Positions 27,114-35,487 are shown, counted from the first letter of the stretch. The stretch is DNA of 36,551 nt from Oricola nitratireducens (GCF_014904745.1 NZ_JACZCS010000022.1:1-36551); one strand, 5' to 3'. The notes: generated from the letters alone by a model not told the origin. Numbers and translations are program-made.

Positions 27114-27908
27114 TCAGTCACTCAACACAATTGCGGAAATCTGGCGTCCGTAGTCCGGTTCGCGCCGGTGCGTCGTTCGCCGGTAGGAGAAGAAGCGCTC
27201 TTCGTCGTCGTAGGTGCAATGCCCCGTATGCGCGCCGTCGACACCGGCCGCCGAAAGCCGCGCCAGAATATAGGCCGGCAGATCGAACAGGAAATGGCCT
27301 TCGCGATCCGAGGGTTTGAAGTAGCTGCCGTTTGCGGGATCGGCGCTGACGAAGCGCGCTTCGAATTCCGGGCCAACCTCGTAGTTCGCTCCCCCGATCG
27401 ATGGTCCGAGCACGGCGCGGATCGCATCGCGGCGCGCGCCGGCGTCAACCATGGCGTCGACCGTGTTCTCGATGACGCCGGAAAAGGCGCCTTTCCAGCC
27501 GGCATGCGCGGCGGCGACGACGCCACCCTCCTCGTCGGCAAACAGGATCGGCCCGCAATCGGCCGTCAGCACGCCGACGATCACGCCGGGCGTTGCCGTC
27601 ACGACGGCATCGGCCTTCGGGCGAACGGTCTCTTCCAGCGGTTTGCCGATGGTGAGGACATCGGGCGAATGGACCTGGTGCGGCGTCGACAGGATGGCGT
27701 CCGGCCGGCCGAGCCATGCGGCGACGCGATCGCGGTTTTCACGGATCCGGCGCGGATCGTCATCCGAGCCGAGGCCGACATTGAGGCCTGCATAGATGCC
27801 GGAGGACACACCGCCCTCGCGGGTGAAAAAACCGTGCCGGACATTGGGGATGCCGGAGAGAATATCGGATTGGATCGGGCGCAGGGTATCCCGTGTGTCG
27901 GTGGTCAT
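27114..27908 (-). CDS. pgeF: polyphenol oxidase-type purine nucleosidase (PgeF/YfiH)
   Basis: About 264 residues from the ATG at 27908 (MTTDTRDTLRPIQ). Members act as purine nucleoside phosphorylases or hydrolases and correct misincorporation in peptidoglycan stems (PgeF). Motifs: HGFFTREGGVSSG, the zinc His in PHQVHSPDV, the Cys in LTADCGPIL, and HAGWKGAFSGVIEN. The frame is open further upstream (ATGs at 27932, 27959 and 28004), but these give poorly conserved N-termini. The ribosome site is weak. It lies 73 bp after midA and 35 bp before the M24 gene in a lgt-midA-pgeF minus cluster. Confidence 0.9.
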   Translation of the reverse strand: MTTDTRDTLRPIQSDILSGIPNVRHGFFTREGGVSSGIYAGLNVGLGSDDDPRRIRENRDRVAAWLGRPDAILSTPHQVHSPDVLTIGKPLEETVRPKADAVVTATPGVIVGVLTADCGPILFADEEGGVVAAAHAGWKGAFSGVIENTVDAMVDAGARRDAIRAVLGPSIGGANYEVGPEFEARFVSADPANGSYFKPSDREGHFLFDLPAYILARLSAAGVDGAHTGHCTYDDEERFFSYRRTTHRREPDYGRQISAIVLSD

Positions 27909-27981
27909 ATGGAATGCATGCTCCGCTGGCATCGCACCCTGTTGCAGCGTCCCGACCATGTCAACACGGCGAAATTGGCCA

Positions 27982-29070
27982 TCACGCGAACGGCGGCAGC
28001 GCAAGCGGCCGGCCCGTGAGGCACAGGACCTTGAACAATTCGCCCATCCGGCCTTCGCCGTTTCCGGCCAGGCGTTCCGCGGCTTCGCGGATCGCGTCCT
28101 GCGTCAATTCGTCCTTGCCGCCGCCAAGCGCTCCGGCGCGTTCAGCAAGCCCGAGCGCCAGCAGGAACGCTCCCTGGGTCATCGGTTTCATGGCCGTGGC
28201 GCCGGCTGCCGACGCCGCCTTCGCGAGCGCCTCGAAATCGACATGGCTCGTCAGGTCGGCGGCGCCCGGTTCCTCGAAGACGGATACGAACCGGTGACTG
28301 CGCATTGCCTGCAAGGTGTCCGCGAAGCCCGATTGCAGGTGCCCGTAATCGATCAGCAGCGCCGCGCCGCCGTCCTGCGCCAGGCGCAGACCCAGTTCCG
28401 AGGCGATGGCCTCGCGGGCAGGCGCATATTCGAAAATAGCGCCCTCGGTCTGTTCGGAAGCGCCCTGCGGCAGGATCGAAAGGTCGCCAAGCGGCGGGCC
28501 GGGCAGGAAACGCAACGCGCCTTCCGGATCGATGCCGACGCGGCGTTCGCACCAGCCCCGGGCCGTTTTCTCGATCTGGCGGACCGGCACGGCGTCGAAC
28601 AACTCGTTTGCGACGAACAGGAGCGGCAGGGCGGGAAGGGCAGCGATATCGTCGCACCAGGTGCATTGCGATGCCGCGCCGGCGAGCGTCGCGCGCTGGA
28701 TGTCGCGCAGTCTCGCGCTGGTCTCGACGAGATGGAGGCGCGCCGCGGCGAGGAAAGCCGGATCGAGCCGCGCGGTGCGCAGGATGTCGCGCATCAGCGT
28801 GCCGCGTCCCGGGCCCATTTCCGCCAAGACGAAGGGATCGGGCCGGCCAAGCGCGCGCCACGCATGGACGAGCCACGCGCCGACGATCTCGCCGAACATC
28901 TGGCTGATCTCGGGAGCGGTGATGAAATCGCCCCGCGTGCCGAAGGGGTTACGCGTCGTGTAGTAGCCGTGTACCGGATCGAACAGGCACAGCGCCATGT
29001 AGTCGGAGACGGGCAGCGGTCCCGCCGCCTCGATCAGGCGCCGGATCTTCGCTTCGAGGGTCGCGCTCAT
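27982..29070 (-). CDS. SAM-dependent methyltransferase, MidA/NDUFAF7 family
   Basis: A protein of 362 residues, homologous to the mitochondrial NDUFAF7, which methylates an Arg of a complex I subunit. The S-adenosylmethionine-binding motif is [28 protein letters not shown] and the DFITAPE segment precede it, and [12 protein letters not shown] and [14 protein letters not shown] match the family. The ATG overlaps the lgt stop as ATGA, so it is translated with lgt. A role in respiratory complex I assembly is by homology only. Confidence 0.9.
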   Translation of the reverse strand: MSATLEAKIRRLIEAAGPLPVSDYMALCLFDPVHGYYTTRNPFGTRGDFITAPEISQMFGEIVGAWLVHAWRALGRPDPFVLAEMGPGRGTLMRDILRTARLDPAFLAAARLHLVETSARLRDIQRATLAGAASQCTWCDDIAALPALPLLFVANELFDAVPVRQIEKTARGWCERRVGIDPEGALRFLPGPPLGDLSILPQGASEQTEGAIFEYAPAREAIASELGLRLAQDGGAALLIDYGHLQSGFADTLQAMRSHRFVSVFEEPGAADLTSHVDFEALAKAASAAGATAMKPMTQGAFLLALGLAERAGALGGGKDELTQDAIREAAERLAGNGEGRMGELFKVLCLTGRPLALPPFA

Positions 29071-29921
29071 TCGCTGACCGGCGCGGTATCGGCAGGCGCC
29101 GGTCTTGCCGTCAGGAACAGGACGACGCCGAGAAGGATCATCGGCAGCGACAGGACCATGCCCATGGTCAGCCAGCCGCCGAAGAGATAGCCGAGCTGCG
29201 GATCGGGCTCGCGCACGAATTCAACCAGCGTGCGCGCGATGCCGTAGCCGGCGATGAAGACGCCGGTGACGAAGCGCGGCGAGCGCAGTTTCAGGAAGCG
29301 GTGGGTGCATAGCCTGAGCACGAGGAAAAGAACGATGCCCTCGAGCGCGGCCTCGTAGATCTGGCTCGGGTGGCGCGGCAAAGGGCCGCCATTGGGAAAG
29401 ACGACGGCCCAGGGGACGTCGGTTGGCCGGCCCCAGAGTTCGGAATTGATGAAGTTCGCGATCCTGCCGAAGAAGAGACCGATCGGCACCACCGCCGAGA
29501 CGATGTCGATGAGGCTCCAGACCGGAAGCTTGCGCCGCCAGGCAAAGGCGAACATCGCGATCGTGGTCCCGATCAACCCGCCGTGAAAGGACATGCCGCC
29601 GCGCCAGGTGGCGAAAATCGCCGCCGGATCCTGCATGTAAAGCGGAAGGTCGTAGAACAGGACGTAACCGAGGCGTCCGCCGACGACGATGCCGATCGTC
29701 GCCCACAGAAGAAAGTCGTCGAGCTCGGCGACGGTGACCGGCGCCGGGCGGCCCCAGAGGCGTTCGGTGCGCACGATGCGGCGTGCATAGAGCCAGCCGA
29801 GAACGATGCCGACGATATAGGCCAGCGAATACCAGCGGATGGCGACCGGCCCGAGCTGGAAAATGACCGGATCGATGTTCGGAAAGGCGATGGCCAGTTC
29901 GGGAAGGCTGAATGGAAACAT
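29067..29921 (-). CDS. lgt: prolipoprotein diacylglyceryl transferase
   Basis: About 284 residues in the inner membrane with seven helices. Lgt attaches a diacylglycerol to the Cys of lipoproteins. Typical parts: [11 protein letters not shown] near the start, [13 protein letters not shown] and the signature [19 protein letters not shown], containing the essential Arg and Asn; [13 protein letters not shown] follows. I chose the ATG at 29921 since AGGA lies 5 bases upstream; ATG 29927 is possible, and the frame extends to 29996 without a ribosome site. The stop overlaps the midA start. It is divergent from the ubiK-like gene. Confidence 0.95.
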   Translation of the reverse strand: MFPFSLPELAIAFPNIDPVIFQLGPVAIRWYSLAYIVGIVLGWLYARRIVRTERLWGRPAPVTVAELDDFLLWATIGIVVGGRLGYVLFYDLPLYMQDPAAIFATWRGGMSFHGGLIGTTIAMFAFAWRRKLPVWSLIDIVSAVVPIGLFFGRIANFINSELWGRPTDVPWAVVFPNGGPLPRHPSQIYEAALEGIVLFLVLRLCTHRFLKLRSPRFVTGVFIAGYGIARTLVEFVREPDPQLGYLFGGWLTMGMVLSLPMILLGVVLFLTARPAPADTAPVSE

Positions 29922-30027
29922 GATCATCCTGCGTGCATCGTAAACCGGTTGCGCCGGTTCGGTGGGCGCCGTCTTGCATTGCGCCGGACGCGGCAATACC
30001 TATGTCTTGAACACAGGAGCAGCCGCC

Positions 30028-30291
30028 ATGACAACTGGGCCCAACAAGTTTCTCGACGATTTTGCCCGCCTGATGACCGATATGGCGGGAACGGCGCAGA
30101 GCATGCGCGGCGAGGTCGAGACGGCTTTCCGGCATCAGGCGGAAAAATTCCTGTCCGGCATGGACCTCGTCCAGCGCGAGGAGTTCGACGCCGTGCGCGA
30201 AATGGCGGTCAAGGCGCGCGAGGAAAACGACGCGCTGGCGAAGCGCATCGACGAGCTGGAAGCGAAACTGGCTGAAAAAACGTCGAAATAA
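30028..30291 (+). CDS. ubiK: UbiK-like accessory factor (BMFP domain)
   Basis: A protein of 87 residues with the BMFP/YqiC fold: an N-terminal amphipathic section (NKFLDDFARLMTDMAG) and a C-terminal coiled coil (LVQREEFDAVREMAVKAREENDALAKRIDELEAKL). UbiK helps the ubiquinone synthesis complex; membrane-fusogenic activity is reported for YqiC/BMFP proteins. GGAG stands 8 bases before the ATG. It is alone and divergent from lgt; a long non-coding gap follows. The ubiquinone role fits the respiratory neighbours but is by family only. Confidence 0.85.
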   Translation: MTTGPNKFLDDFARLMTDMAGTAQSMRGEVETAFRHQAEKFLSGMDLVQREEFDAVREMAVKAREENDALAKRIDELEAKLAEKTSK

Positions 30292-30621
30292 GCCCTCGGG
30301 CAGCCATCAAGAAAAATTCACAACGATTTTTTTCGTTACTCGAAACGCTCAAAAAATCGAGGTTTCAGAGTCGCTTACTGAATCGCCGATTCGGCGAGCG
30401 CCGCCTATCCACATCTGATTTGGGGGCGGGGGGCTTCCCCGCGACTCTCGGATCAATAGACTGAAATTATTGAGTGATTCGTACCAGCGAATGAAAGTAC
30501 AGCGCAGCCGCCTCAGTCCGTTGCAGCACTCGTTCGCCTTCATCGTAACCGTGTCCGTGTGTTTGAACCCGGTTTTGAAAGCGCTGCCCCCCAGGGGCTG
30601 AAAAACGGAATAGGAATGGCA
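30292..30621. other. 330-bp non-coding gap rich in hairpins, candidate structured RNA
   Basis: No ORF here has coding character. The first half carries a chain of inverted repeats: AACGA/TCGTT (30322-30337), GAAACGCTC/GAGGTTTC (30342-30366, one bulge), CGCCG/CGGCG (30384-30396) and GCGGGG/CCCCGC (30426-30442). An outer pair, AGAGTCGC (30367-30374) and GCGACTCT (30441-30448), can enclose the third and compete with the fourth. The second half (30450-30610) shows nothing clear apart from CCGGTTTTG-like stretches; no strong promoter was found. It might be a small RNA on either strand or the ybjN-like gene leader. Confidence 0.4.
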
Positions 30622-31122
30622 ATGAGCCTGATTGAGCTGGATTATTACCGTGCCGCACATCCTGTCGATGTGATCGAGCAGGTTGCTCACATCAATGACT
30701 GGAACTTCGAACGTACCGGCGACGACGAGATCGCCGTCGCGGTCGAGGGGCACTGGACCAACTACCATATCTCTTACGCATGGATGGAGGATTTCGAGTC
30801 GCTCCATTTCGCCTGCGGTTTCGACGTCAAGGTTCACGACAGCCGCTATGCCGAGCTGATGCGCCTGCTGTCGATGATCAACGAGCAGTTGCTGATGGGC
30901 CATTTCGACCTGTGGGAGCAGGAAGGCGCGGTGATGTTCCGCCATTCGCTGCTGCTCGCCGGCGGCGCGGAGCCGACGGAAGCCCAGGTCGAGGTGATGC
31001 TGTCGAGCGCGATCGAGACCTGCGAATCCTACTACCAGGCCTTCCAGTTCGTGCTGTGGTCGGGCGTCACCGCGAAGGAAGCGCTCGAAAGCACCATGTT
31101 CGAGACCATGGGCGAAGCCTAG
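30622..31122 (+). CDS. YbjN domain-containing protein
   Basis: About 166 residues. The YbjN (DUF1790-type) fold is seen in IAVAVEGHWTNYHISYAW, SLHFACGFDVK, then LLSMINEQLLMGHFDLWEQEGAVMFRHSLLL and the helix CESYYQAFQFVLWSG. Family members, possibly chaperone-like, are linked to motility, stress and type III secretion in other bacteria; the role here is unknown. The ATG at 30622 has AGGA 6 bases upstream; an ATG at 30616 is an alternative. csaA follows 10 bp after the stop, so they are co-transcribed. Confidence 0.88.
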   Translation: MSLIELDYYRAAHPVDVIEQVAHINDWNFERTGDDEIAVAVEGHWTNYHISYAWMEDFESLHFACGFDVKVHDSRYAELMRLLSMINEQLLMGHFDLWEQEGAVMFRHSLLLAGGAEPTEAQVEVMLSSAIETCESYYQAFQFVLWSGVTAKEALESTMFETMGEA

Positions 31123-31132
31123 GGAGACAGTC

Positions 31133-31495
31133 ATGGCATCGGATCCGGAGGCGCTTGCGCCTCAGATATCCTTTGACGACTACCTGCGGATCGACATCCG
31201 CACGGGCACCATCGTGGAGGCGGAGCCTTTTCCGGAAGCGCGCAAGCCCGCCATCAAGATGGTCATCGATTTCGGGCCCGAAATCGGCCTGAAGAAATCC
31301 TCGGCGCAGATTACCGTCCATTACACGCCGGAGGAGCTCGTCGGCCGGCAGGTGATGGCGGTGGTGAACTTTCCGCCGCGCCAGATCGGGCCGATCCGCT
31401 CCGAGGTACTGACGCTCGGTTTCGCCGACGAGAACGGCGCGATCGTTCTGGCCGCGGTCGACAAGCCGGTGCCGAACGGCCGGCGGCTGCTTTAG
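31133..31495 (+). CDS. tRNA-binding domain protein, CsaA-like
   Basis: A protein of 120 residues made of one OB-fold tRNA-binding domain (Trbp111/CsaA type). Motifs: FDDYLRIDIRTGTIVEAEPFPEARKPA, then QITVHYTPEELVGRQVMAVVNFPPRQIGPIRSEVLTLGF. CsaA of Bacillus has chaperone-like activity and binds SecA; Trbp111 binds the tRNA elbow. AGGGAGACAG precedes the ATG. The gene ends in TAG immediately followed by a double-hairpin repeat that separates it from the converging kinase gene. Confidence 0.92.
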   Translation: MASDPEALAPQISFDDYLRIDIRTGTIVEAEPFPEARKPAIKMVIDFGPEIGLKKSSAQITVHYTPEELVGRQVMAVVNFPPRQIGPIRSEVLTLGFADENGAIVLAAVDKPVPNGRRLL

Positions 31496-31600
31496 AGACG
31501 TTCATCGTTTCACGGAATCGATGAACGTCTCCAACCGTTTGTTTTCCCGCAATTCCGGACGGAAAACCGGTTTCCACTTTTCCTGGAATTGCTTGCCTTC
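31493..31600. repeat. rhizobial-type intergenic double-hairpin repeat
   Basis: Two hairpins fill the gap between converging genes. The first (31495-31531) has a 13-bp stem GAGACGTTCATCG/CGATGAACGTCTC. The second (31549-31592) pairs GCAATTCC with GGAATTGC and GGAAAA with TTTTCC, with GGACGGAAAACCGG inside. The sequence resembles extragenic palindromes scattered through rhizobial genomes, which contain CCGGACGGAAAACCG and TTTTCCTGGAATTGC. The first stem also shares TAGAGnCGTTCATC with the end of the 305-bp element at 8317. It may double as a bidirectional terminator. Confidence 0.75.
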
Positions 31601-31602
31601 CA

Positions 31603-33030
31603 TCAGACCGGCAGGCGCATTTCCGCGCGCAGGCCGCCGATCGGGCTGTCGTCCAGCACGATGTCGCCGCCGTGGCTGCGGGCGATGTCGCGCGCGATCG
31701 ACAGGCCGAGGCCGGTTCCGGTTTCGTTGAGATTGCGGGCTTCGTCGAGACGGTAGAAGGGGCGGAAAACGTCTTCGCGCAGTTCCTCGGGAATGCCTGG
31801 GCCGTCGTCGTCGACGGTCAGGGTCAGCCAGCCCTTGGCGTTGCGGGCGACGATTTCCACCCGGTTCGCGTGGCGGAACGCGTTCGAGGTGAGGTTGGTG
31901 ACGAGCCGGCGGAAGGCGCCGGGCCGCACGACGATGTCGGGGCGCCCGATCAGGCTTGTCTTCACCTTCTTGCCCGCAAGACGGCCGTCTATGCGGATCT
32001 GTTCGAGAATCGCATTCAGGTCCAGCTCTCCGGTTTCCTCCTTCGCGTCGCCGCGCGCAAACGACAGGTAGCCCTCGAGCATGGACTGCATGTCGCCGAC
32101 ATCCTTTTCGAGCGCGTCGGTGAGATCCTTGTCCCTGGACAGCGCCAACTGCAGCTTGAAGCGGGTGAGAATGGTGCGCAAGTCGTGGCTGACGCCGCTC
32201 AACATGGTGGTGCGCTGTTCGATCTGCTTTTCGATGCGCTCGCGCATCTGGATGAAGGCGAGACCGGCGCGGCGGACCTCGATGGCGCCGCGGGGCCGGA
32301 AGTCCGGCGGCAGCGCTCGGCCCTTGCCGAAGCTCTCGGCAGCCTCGGCGAGTTTCTGGATCGGACGGATCTGGTTGCGCAGGAAGAGGATGGCGATGAA
32401 CAGCAGGACAAGCGAGGTGCCGACCATCCACAACAGGAAGATGTGGGTGTTGGAGGCGTAGGCCTGGCTGCGCCGGGCGAGAACGCGCAGCACCTTGCCG
32501 TCGAGCTGGATGCGGATCTCGACGAGGTTGGAATTGCCGACGGTGTCGATCCAGAACGGCCGGCCGATCTGCTTGGTGATCTCTTCCGAGAGGATGCGGT
32601 CGAGGATCGAGAAGAACGGCTTCGGCGCCGGGGCGGGCAGGGGGTCGGGCGGCAGGATGGCGACGTTGAGCGCCAGCCGGTCACGCGCGATGCGGATGAC
32701 CTGCTCGTATTCGGCATTGTGCGGATAGGTTTCGATCATGTCGATGATCGCGGCGATGTCGCGGGTGACGGCGGTCGAGAGGCGTTGCGTGACCGTCTGC
32801 CAGTGCCGTTCCATGAAGACGAAAGCGATGACCGACTGCAGCAGGACCATCGGCGCGATGATGATGATCAGCGAGCGGGCATAGAGGCCGCGCGGCATCG
32901 ACTGCGTGAAACGCCCGAAGAAACGCCGCAGCGCCAGGTTGCTGGTGCGCAGAAAAGTGCGCACGCGACGCCAGAGCGTGCGCTTGCGCGGTCGTTTAAC
33001 CCGGTTTTCGCCGAGACCTGCCGTGGCCAT
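31603..33030 (-). CDS. EnvZ-type sensor histidine kinase
   Basis: A protein of 475 residues, with a long basic N-terminal cytoplasmic tail, TM1 (about 53-73), a periplasmic domain, TM2 (about 196-218), HAMP, then the H-box VSHDLRTILTR (His282). ATP-binding motifs: N-box NAFRHA, G1 DDGPGIP, G2 GTGLGLSIARDI. In the H-box the usual Pro after T is Ile (I287). It is downstream of its regulator (47-bp gap), in a marR-RR-HK unit. The signal is unknown; the PetR/PetP-like context suggests control of respiratory or envelope genes. Confidence 0.93.
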   Translation of the reverse strand: MATAGLGENRVKRPRKRTLWRRVRTFLRTSNLALRRFFGRFTQSMPRGLYARSLIIIIAPMVLLQSVIAFVFMERHWQTVTQRLSTAVTRDIAAIIDMIETYPHNAEYEQVIRIARDRLALNVAILPPDPLPAPAPKPFFSILDRILSEEITKQIGRPFWIDTVGNSNLVEIRIQLDGKVLRVLARRSQAYASNTHIFLLWMVGTSLVLLFIAILFLRNQIRPIQKLAEAAESFGKGRALPPDFRPRGAIEVRRAGLAFIQMRERIEKQIEQRTTMLSGVSHDLRTILTRFKLQLALSRDKDLTDALEKDVGDMQSMLEGYLSFARGDAKEETGELDLNAILEQIRIDGRLAGKKVKTSLIGRPDIVVRPGAFRRLVTNLTSNAFRHANRVEIVARNAKGWLTLTVDDDGPGIPEELREDVFRPFYRLDEARNLNETGTGLGLSIARDIARSHGGDIVLDDSPIGGLRAEMRLPV

Positions 33031-33077
33031 TCTGCCTGTCTGCCGCCCGCATTGGGGCGTCGATTTGCGCCCGTTCG

Positions 33078-33788
33078 CTATTCAATCGACAAACGGTAGC
33101 CTATTCCCCGCACCGTTTGAAGATAACGCGGGTTCGCCGGATCGGATTCGATCTTGCGGCGCAGGCGGTTGATCTGAACGTCGATCGTGCGTTCGCCGAT
33201 TCCGGCGCTTTCCGCGAACATCTCGTGGCGCGGGATGGTGTCGCCGGCATTTTCCGCGAAGCGCACCATGATCTCCTGCTCGCGGTCGGTCAGGTGAATC
33301 AGTTCGCCGTTGCGCTTGAGTTCGCGCCGGGCAATCACGAATGTGAAGGGGCCGAAAACGATCTGCTCGATCTTCGGCTGGCTCGGGCCGGCGCCGCGCT
33401 TGACGATGTTGCTGACGCGCAGAAGCAGTTCGCGCGGATCGAAAGGCTTGGGCAGGTAATCGTCGGCGCCTGCCTCCAGGCCCTCGATGCGGTGTTCGGT
33501 TTCGGAGCGCGCGGTCAGCATCAGGATCGGCACCTGCCGGTCTTCGCCGCGCAGGCTGCGCGCCAGCGATACGCCGTTTTCGCCGGGCATCATGACATCG
33601 AGGACAAGAAGATCGAATTCCAGCCCGTCGATCTTGCGCCGCGCTTCCTCGGCGGTCGACGCGCTGTTTACGCGGAACCCGTTCTTGCACAGATATTCGG
33701 TCAGAAGCGTGCGGATGCGGGTGTCGTCGTCGACGATCAGGATGTGGGGCGCGTCGTCGGCAATCGTGGTGTCGGTCGTTTCGTTCAT
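33078..33788 (-). CDS. OmpR family response regulator, PetR-like
   Basis: A protein of 236 residues from the ATG at 33788. The receiver domain has the acidic pair in IVDDD, the phospho-Asp D64 in LVLDVMMPG and K in PKPFDP; the C-terminal winged helix has LTDREQEIMVRFAEN and IDVQINRLRRKIE, then QTVRGIGYRL. The start overlaps the marR stop as TGATG; a TTG codon just upstream at 33791 is an alternative. The order (MarR then OmpR-type regulator) is that of petP-petR of Rhodobacter capsulatus, needed for bc1 expression. Orthology is inferred, so no symbol is given. Confidence 0.93.
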   Translation of the reverse strand: MNETTDTTIADDAPHILIVDDDTRIRTLLTEYLCKNGFRVNSASTAEEARRKIDGLEFDLLVLDVMMPGENGVSLARSLRGEDRQVPILMLTARSETEHRIEGLEAGADDYLPKPFDPRELLLRVSNIVKRGAGPSQPKIEQIVFGPFTFVIARRELKRNGELIHLTDREQEIMVRFAENAGDTIPRHEMFAESAGIGERTIDVQINRLRRKIESDPANPRYLQTVRGIGYRLSIE

Positions 33789-34291
33789 CAATCCTCGCTT
33801 GGGCGCGGTTCCGCAGCGCCATCGCGGCCGCCAGCGTTCAGCACGGAAATCTGATGCTTCGCGTTGTCGGTCACCATGGCGAAAAGAAACCTTGCGATAT
33901 CCTCCTCCGCGCAGCCCGATTGCTCCAATGCCGCCACTATGCGGCGAGACTGTGGCTCGCGCAGGCTGCGTATCAGCGTCCGCCCGGTGCCGGTGAGGTA
34001 GAGTTCGCGCTGGCGGCGGTCGACCGGACCCGGCCGCTGTTCGACATATCCGCCGTCGACCAGCTGTTTCAGGACGCGCGCCAGGCTTTGCTTGGTGATC
34101 TTCAGTAGATCGAGGAGTTCGGCCACCGTAAGCCCCGGCTTGCGGTCGACGAAGTGCAAAACACGGTGATGGGCGCGCCCGAAACCGATCTCGCCGAGGA
34201 TCGTGTCCGGGTCGGAGATGAAGTCGCGATAGGCGAAAAACAGAAGCTCGATCAACCCGGAGGCGGGAAGGGTCTCGGTTTTGGTGGTCAT
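33788..34291 (-). CDS. MarR family regulator, PetP-like
   Basis: A protein of 167 residues with a MarR winged helix: IGFGRAHHRVLHFVDRKPGLTVAELLDLLKITKQSLARVLKQLVDGGYVEQRPGPVDRRQRELYLT is the family pattern (helix-turn-helix about 55-85 and wing about 88-100). It is the first gene of a unit with an OmpR-type regulator and a kinase, with a TGATG overlap. The divergent gap to ilvE holds a palindrome, TTATGTCA-N7-TGACATAA, which is a likely operator for this protein. The equivalent PetP of Rhodobacter capsulatus is needed for bc1 expression; function here is inferred. Confidence 0.9.
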   Translation of the reverse strand: MTTKTETLPASGLIELLFFAYRDFISDPDTILGEIGFGRAHHRVLHFVDRKPGLTVAELLDLLKITKQSLARVLKQLVDGGYVEQRPGPVDRRQRELYLTGTGRTLIRSLREPQSRRIVAALEQSGCAEEDIARFLFAMVTDNAKHQISVLNAGGRDGAAEPRPSED

Positions 34292-34337
34292 CGGCGCGGT
34301 GCGTTCGTCTCTCTATTCGGGGTCGGGGACATGGATT

Positions 34338-34360
34338 TTATGTCAGTTATGTTGACATAA
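34338..34360. promoter_or_regulatory. palindromic operator between marR (petP-like) and ilvE
   Basis: TTATGTCA and TGACATAA are perfect 8-bp arms around a 7-bp centre. A second, nested palindrome TTATGT-TG-ACATAA occupies 34347-34360, so the left half is repeated (TTATGT at 34338 and 34347). The right half contains the TTGACA -35 of the ilvE-directed promoter. It is A/T-rich in a GC-rich window, as MarR operators often are. Confidence 0.65.
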
Positions 34361-34380
34361 TTTGCCGCATTGGGTAATTT
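34352..34380 (+). promoter_or_regulatory. sigma70-type promoter toward ilvE
   Basis: Consensus TTGACA (34352-34357) and TAATTT (34375-34380) are spaced by 17 bp. A start near 34387 leaves a leader of 140 bases, which contains a GGCACGTGCC palindrome at 34394-34403. A second candidate, TTGTTG-16-TAATGT (34444-34471), lies closer to the gene. Confidence 0.6.
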
Positions 34381-34526
34381 CTTTCAAGGGTAAGGCACGT
34401 GCCACGCAGCATTCGAAAAGATCCGCGATCCGGAAATTCGTGGTTGTTGCGCCGCAAAGGCCGCATAATGTCCCTCACATAATACAACGACAAAGAAAAG
34501 ATCACGGCGGAAGAACGGAGTTTCCC

Positions 34527-35420
34527 ATGGCTGGAGTCCCATTTGATCAGCTAGACGGCCATATCTGGATGAACGGCGAATTCGTGCCGTGGAAGGACGC
34601 CAAGATTCACGTCCTGACGCACGGCCTGCATTATGCAAGCGCGGTGTTCGAGGGCGAGCGCGCCTATGGCGGCGAAATTTTCAAGCTGACCGAACATACC
34701 GAACGGCTGCATGAATCGGGCCGCATCCTCGGTTTCGAGATTCCCTATTCGGTGAAGGAGATCGACAACGCCTGCATCGAGCTTCTGCGCATGCAGGGCT
34801 TCTCGGACGCCTATGTGCGCCCGATCGCCTGGCGCGGCTCGGAAATGATGGGCGTTTCGGCGCAGAAAAACCGCATCAATGTCGCGGTCGCGATCTGGCA
34901 ATGGCCGAGCTATTTCGACCCGGAACAGAAGATGAAGGGCATTCGCCTGGATATTTCCGAATGGCGCCGGCCCGATCCGCGCACCGCGCCGTCGAAATCC
35001 AAGGCAGCGGGCCTCTACATGATCTGCACGCTCTCCAAGCATGCCGCGGAAGCCAAGGGCTATGCCGACGCGCTGATGCTCGACTGGCGCGGCCGGGTTG
35101 CAGAGGCGACGGGCGCGAACGTGTTCTTCGTCAAGGACGGCGTCATCCACACGCCGGACCCGGACTGCTTCCTGGACGGCATCACCCGGCGCACGGTGAT
35201 CGGTCTTGCCAAGGCGCGCGGTTACGAGGTCGTGGAGCGCGTGATCATGCCGGAAGAGATGGAAGGCTTCGAACAGTGCTTCCTGACCGGCACGGCCGCC
35301 GAGGTGACGCCGGTCTCCGAGATCGGGCCGTATCGTTTCGAGGTGGGCGAGATCACGCGGACGCTGGTGAACGACTATTCGGCGGCGGTGCAGCCGGTTC
35401 ACGCGGCAGCGGCCGAATAG
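34527..35420 (+). CDS. ilvE: branched-chain amino acid aminotransferase
   Basis: A protein of 297 residues of fold type IV PLP enzymes, transferring the amino group between Val/Leu/Ile and 2-oxoglutarate. Motifs: HGLHYASAVFEGERAY, the catalytic Lys K159 in SKSKAAGLYM, EATGANVFFV, and FLTGTAAEVTPV. The ATG has ACGGAG 7 bases before it. It is divergent from the marR-RR-HK unit and ends at a hairpin terminator 38 bp downstream. D-amino-acid transaminase or aminodeoxychorismate lyase are distant alternatives; the sequence favours BCAT. Confidence 0.96.
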   Translation: MAGVPFDQLDGHIWMNGEFVPWKDAKIHVLTHGLHYASAVFEGERAYGGEIFKLTEHTERLHESGRILGFEIPYSVKEIDNACIELLRMQGFSDAYVRPIAWRGSEMMGVSAQKNRINVAVAIWQWPSYFDPEQKMKGIRLDISEWRRPDPRTAPSKSKAAGLYMICTLSKHAAEAKGYADALMLDWRGRVAEATGANVFFVKDGVIHTPDPDCFLDGITRRTVIGLAKARGYEVVERVIMPEEMEGFEQCFLTGTAAEVTPVSEIGPYRFEVGEITRTLVNDYSAAVQPVHAAAAE

Positions 35421-35457
35421 GCTGCTGATTCCGGCAATCACCGATACCTGATCCACA

Positions 35458-35487
35458 AAGGCGGTCTGCTGCGGGCCGCCTTGTTCT
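35458..35487 (+). terminator. hairpin terminator after ilvE
   Basis: The 7-bp stem AAGGCGG/CCGCCTT with an 11-base loop is followed by GTTCT. The T-run is short, so strength is uncertain, but its place after ilvE fits. Confidence 0.6.

Noticed and set aside
30349-31134. A 261-codon open frame on minus across the ybjN-like gene
   Set aside because: Translation has no domain, and the plus frame is a clear YbjN protein with a ribosome site.
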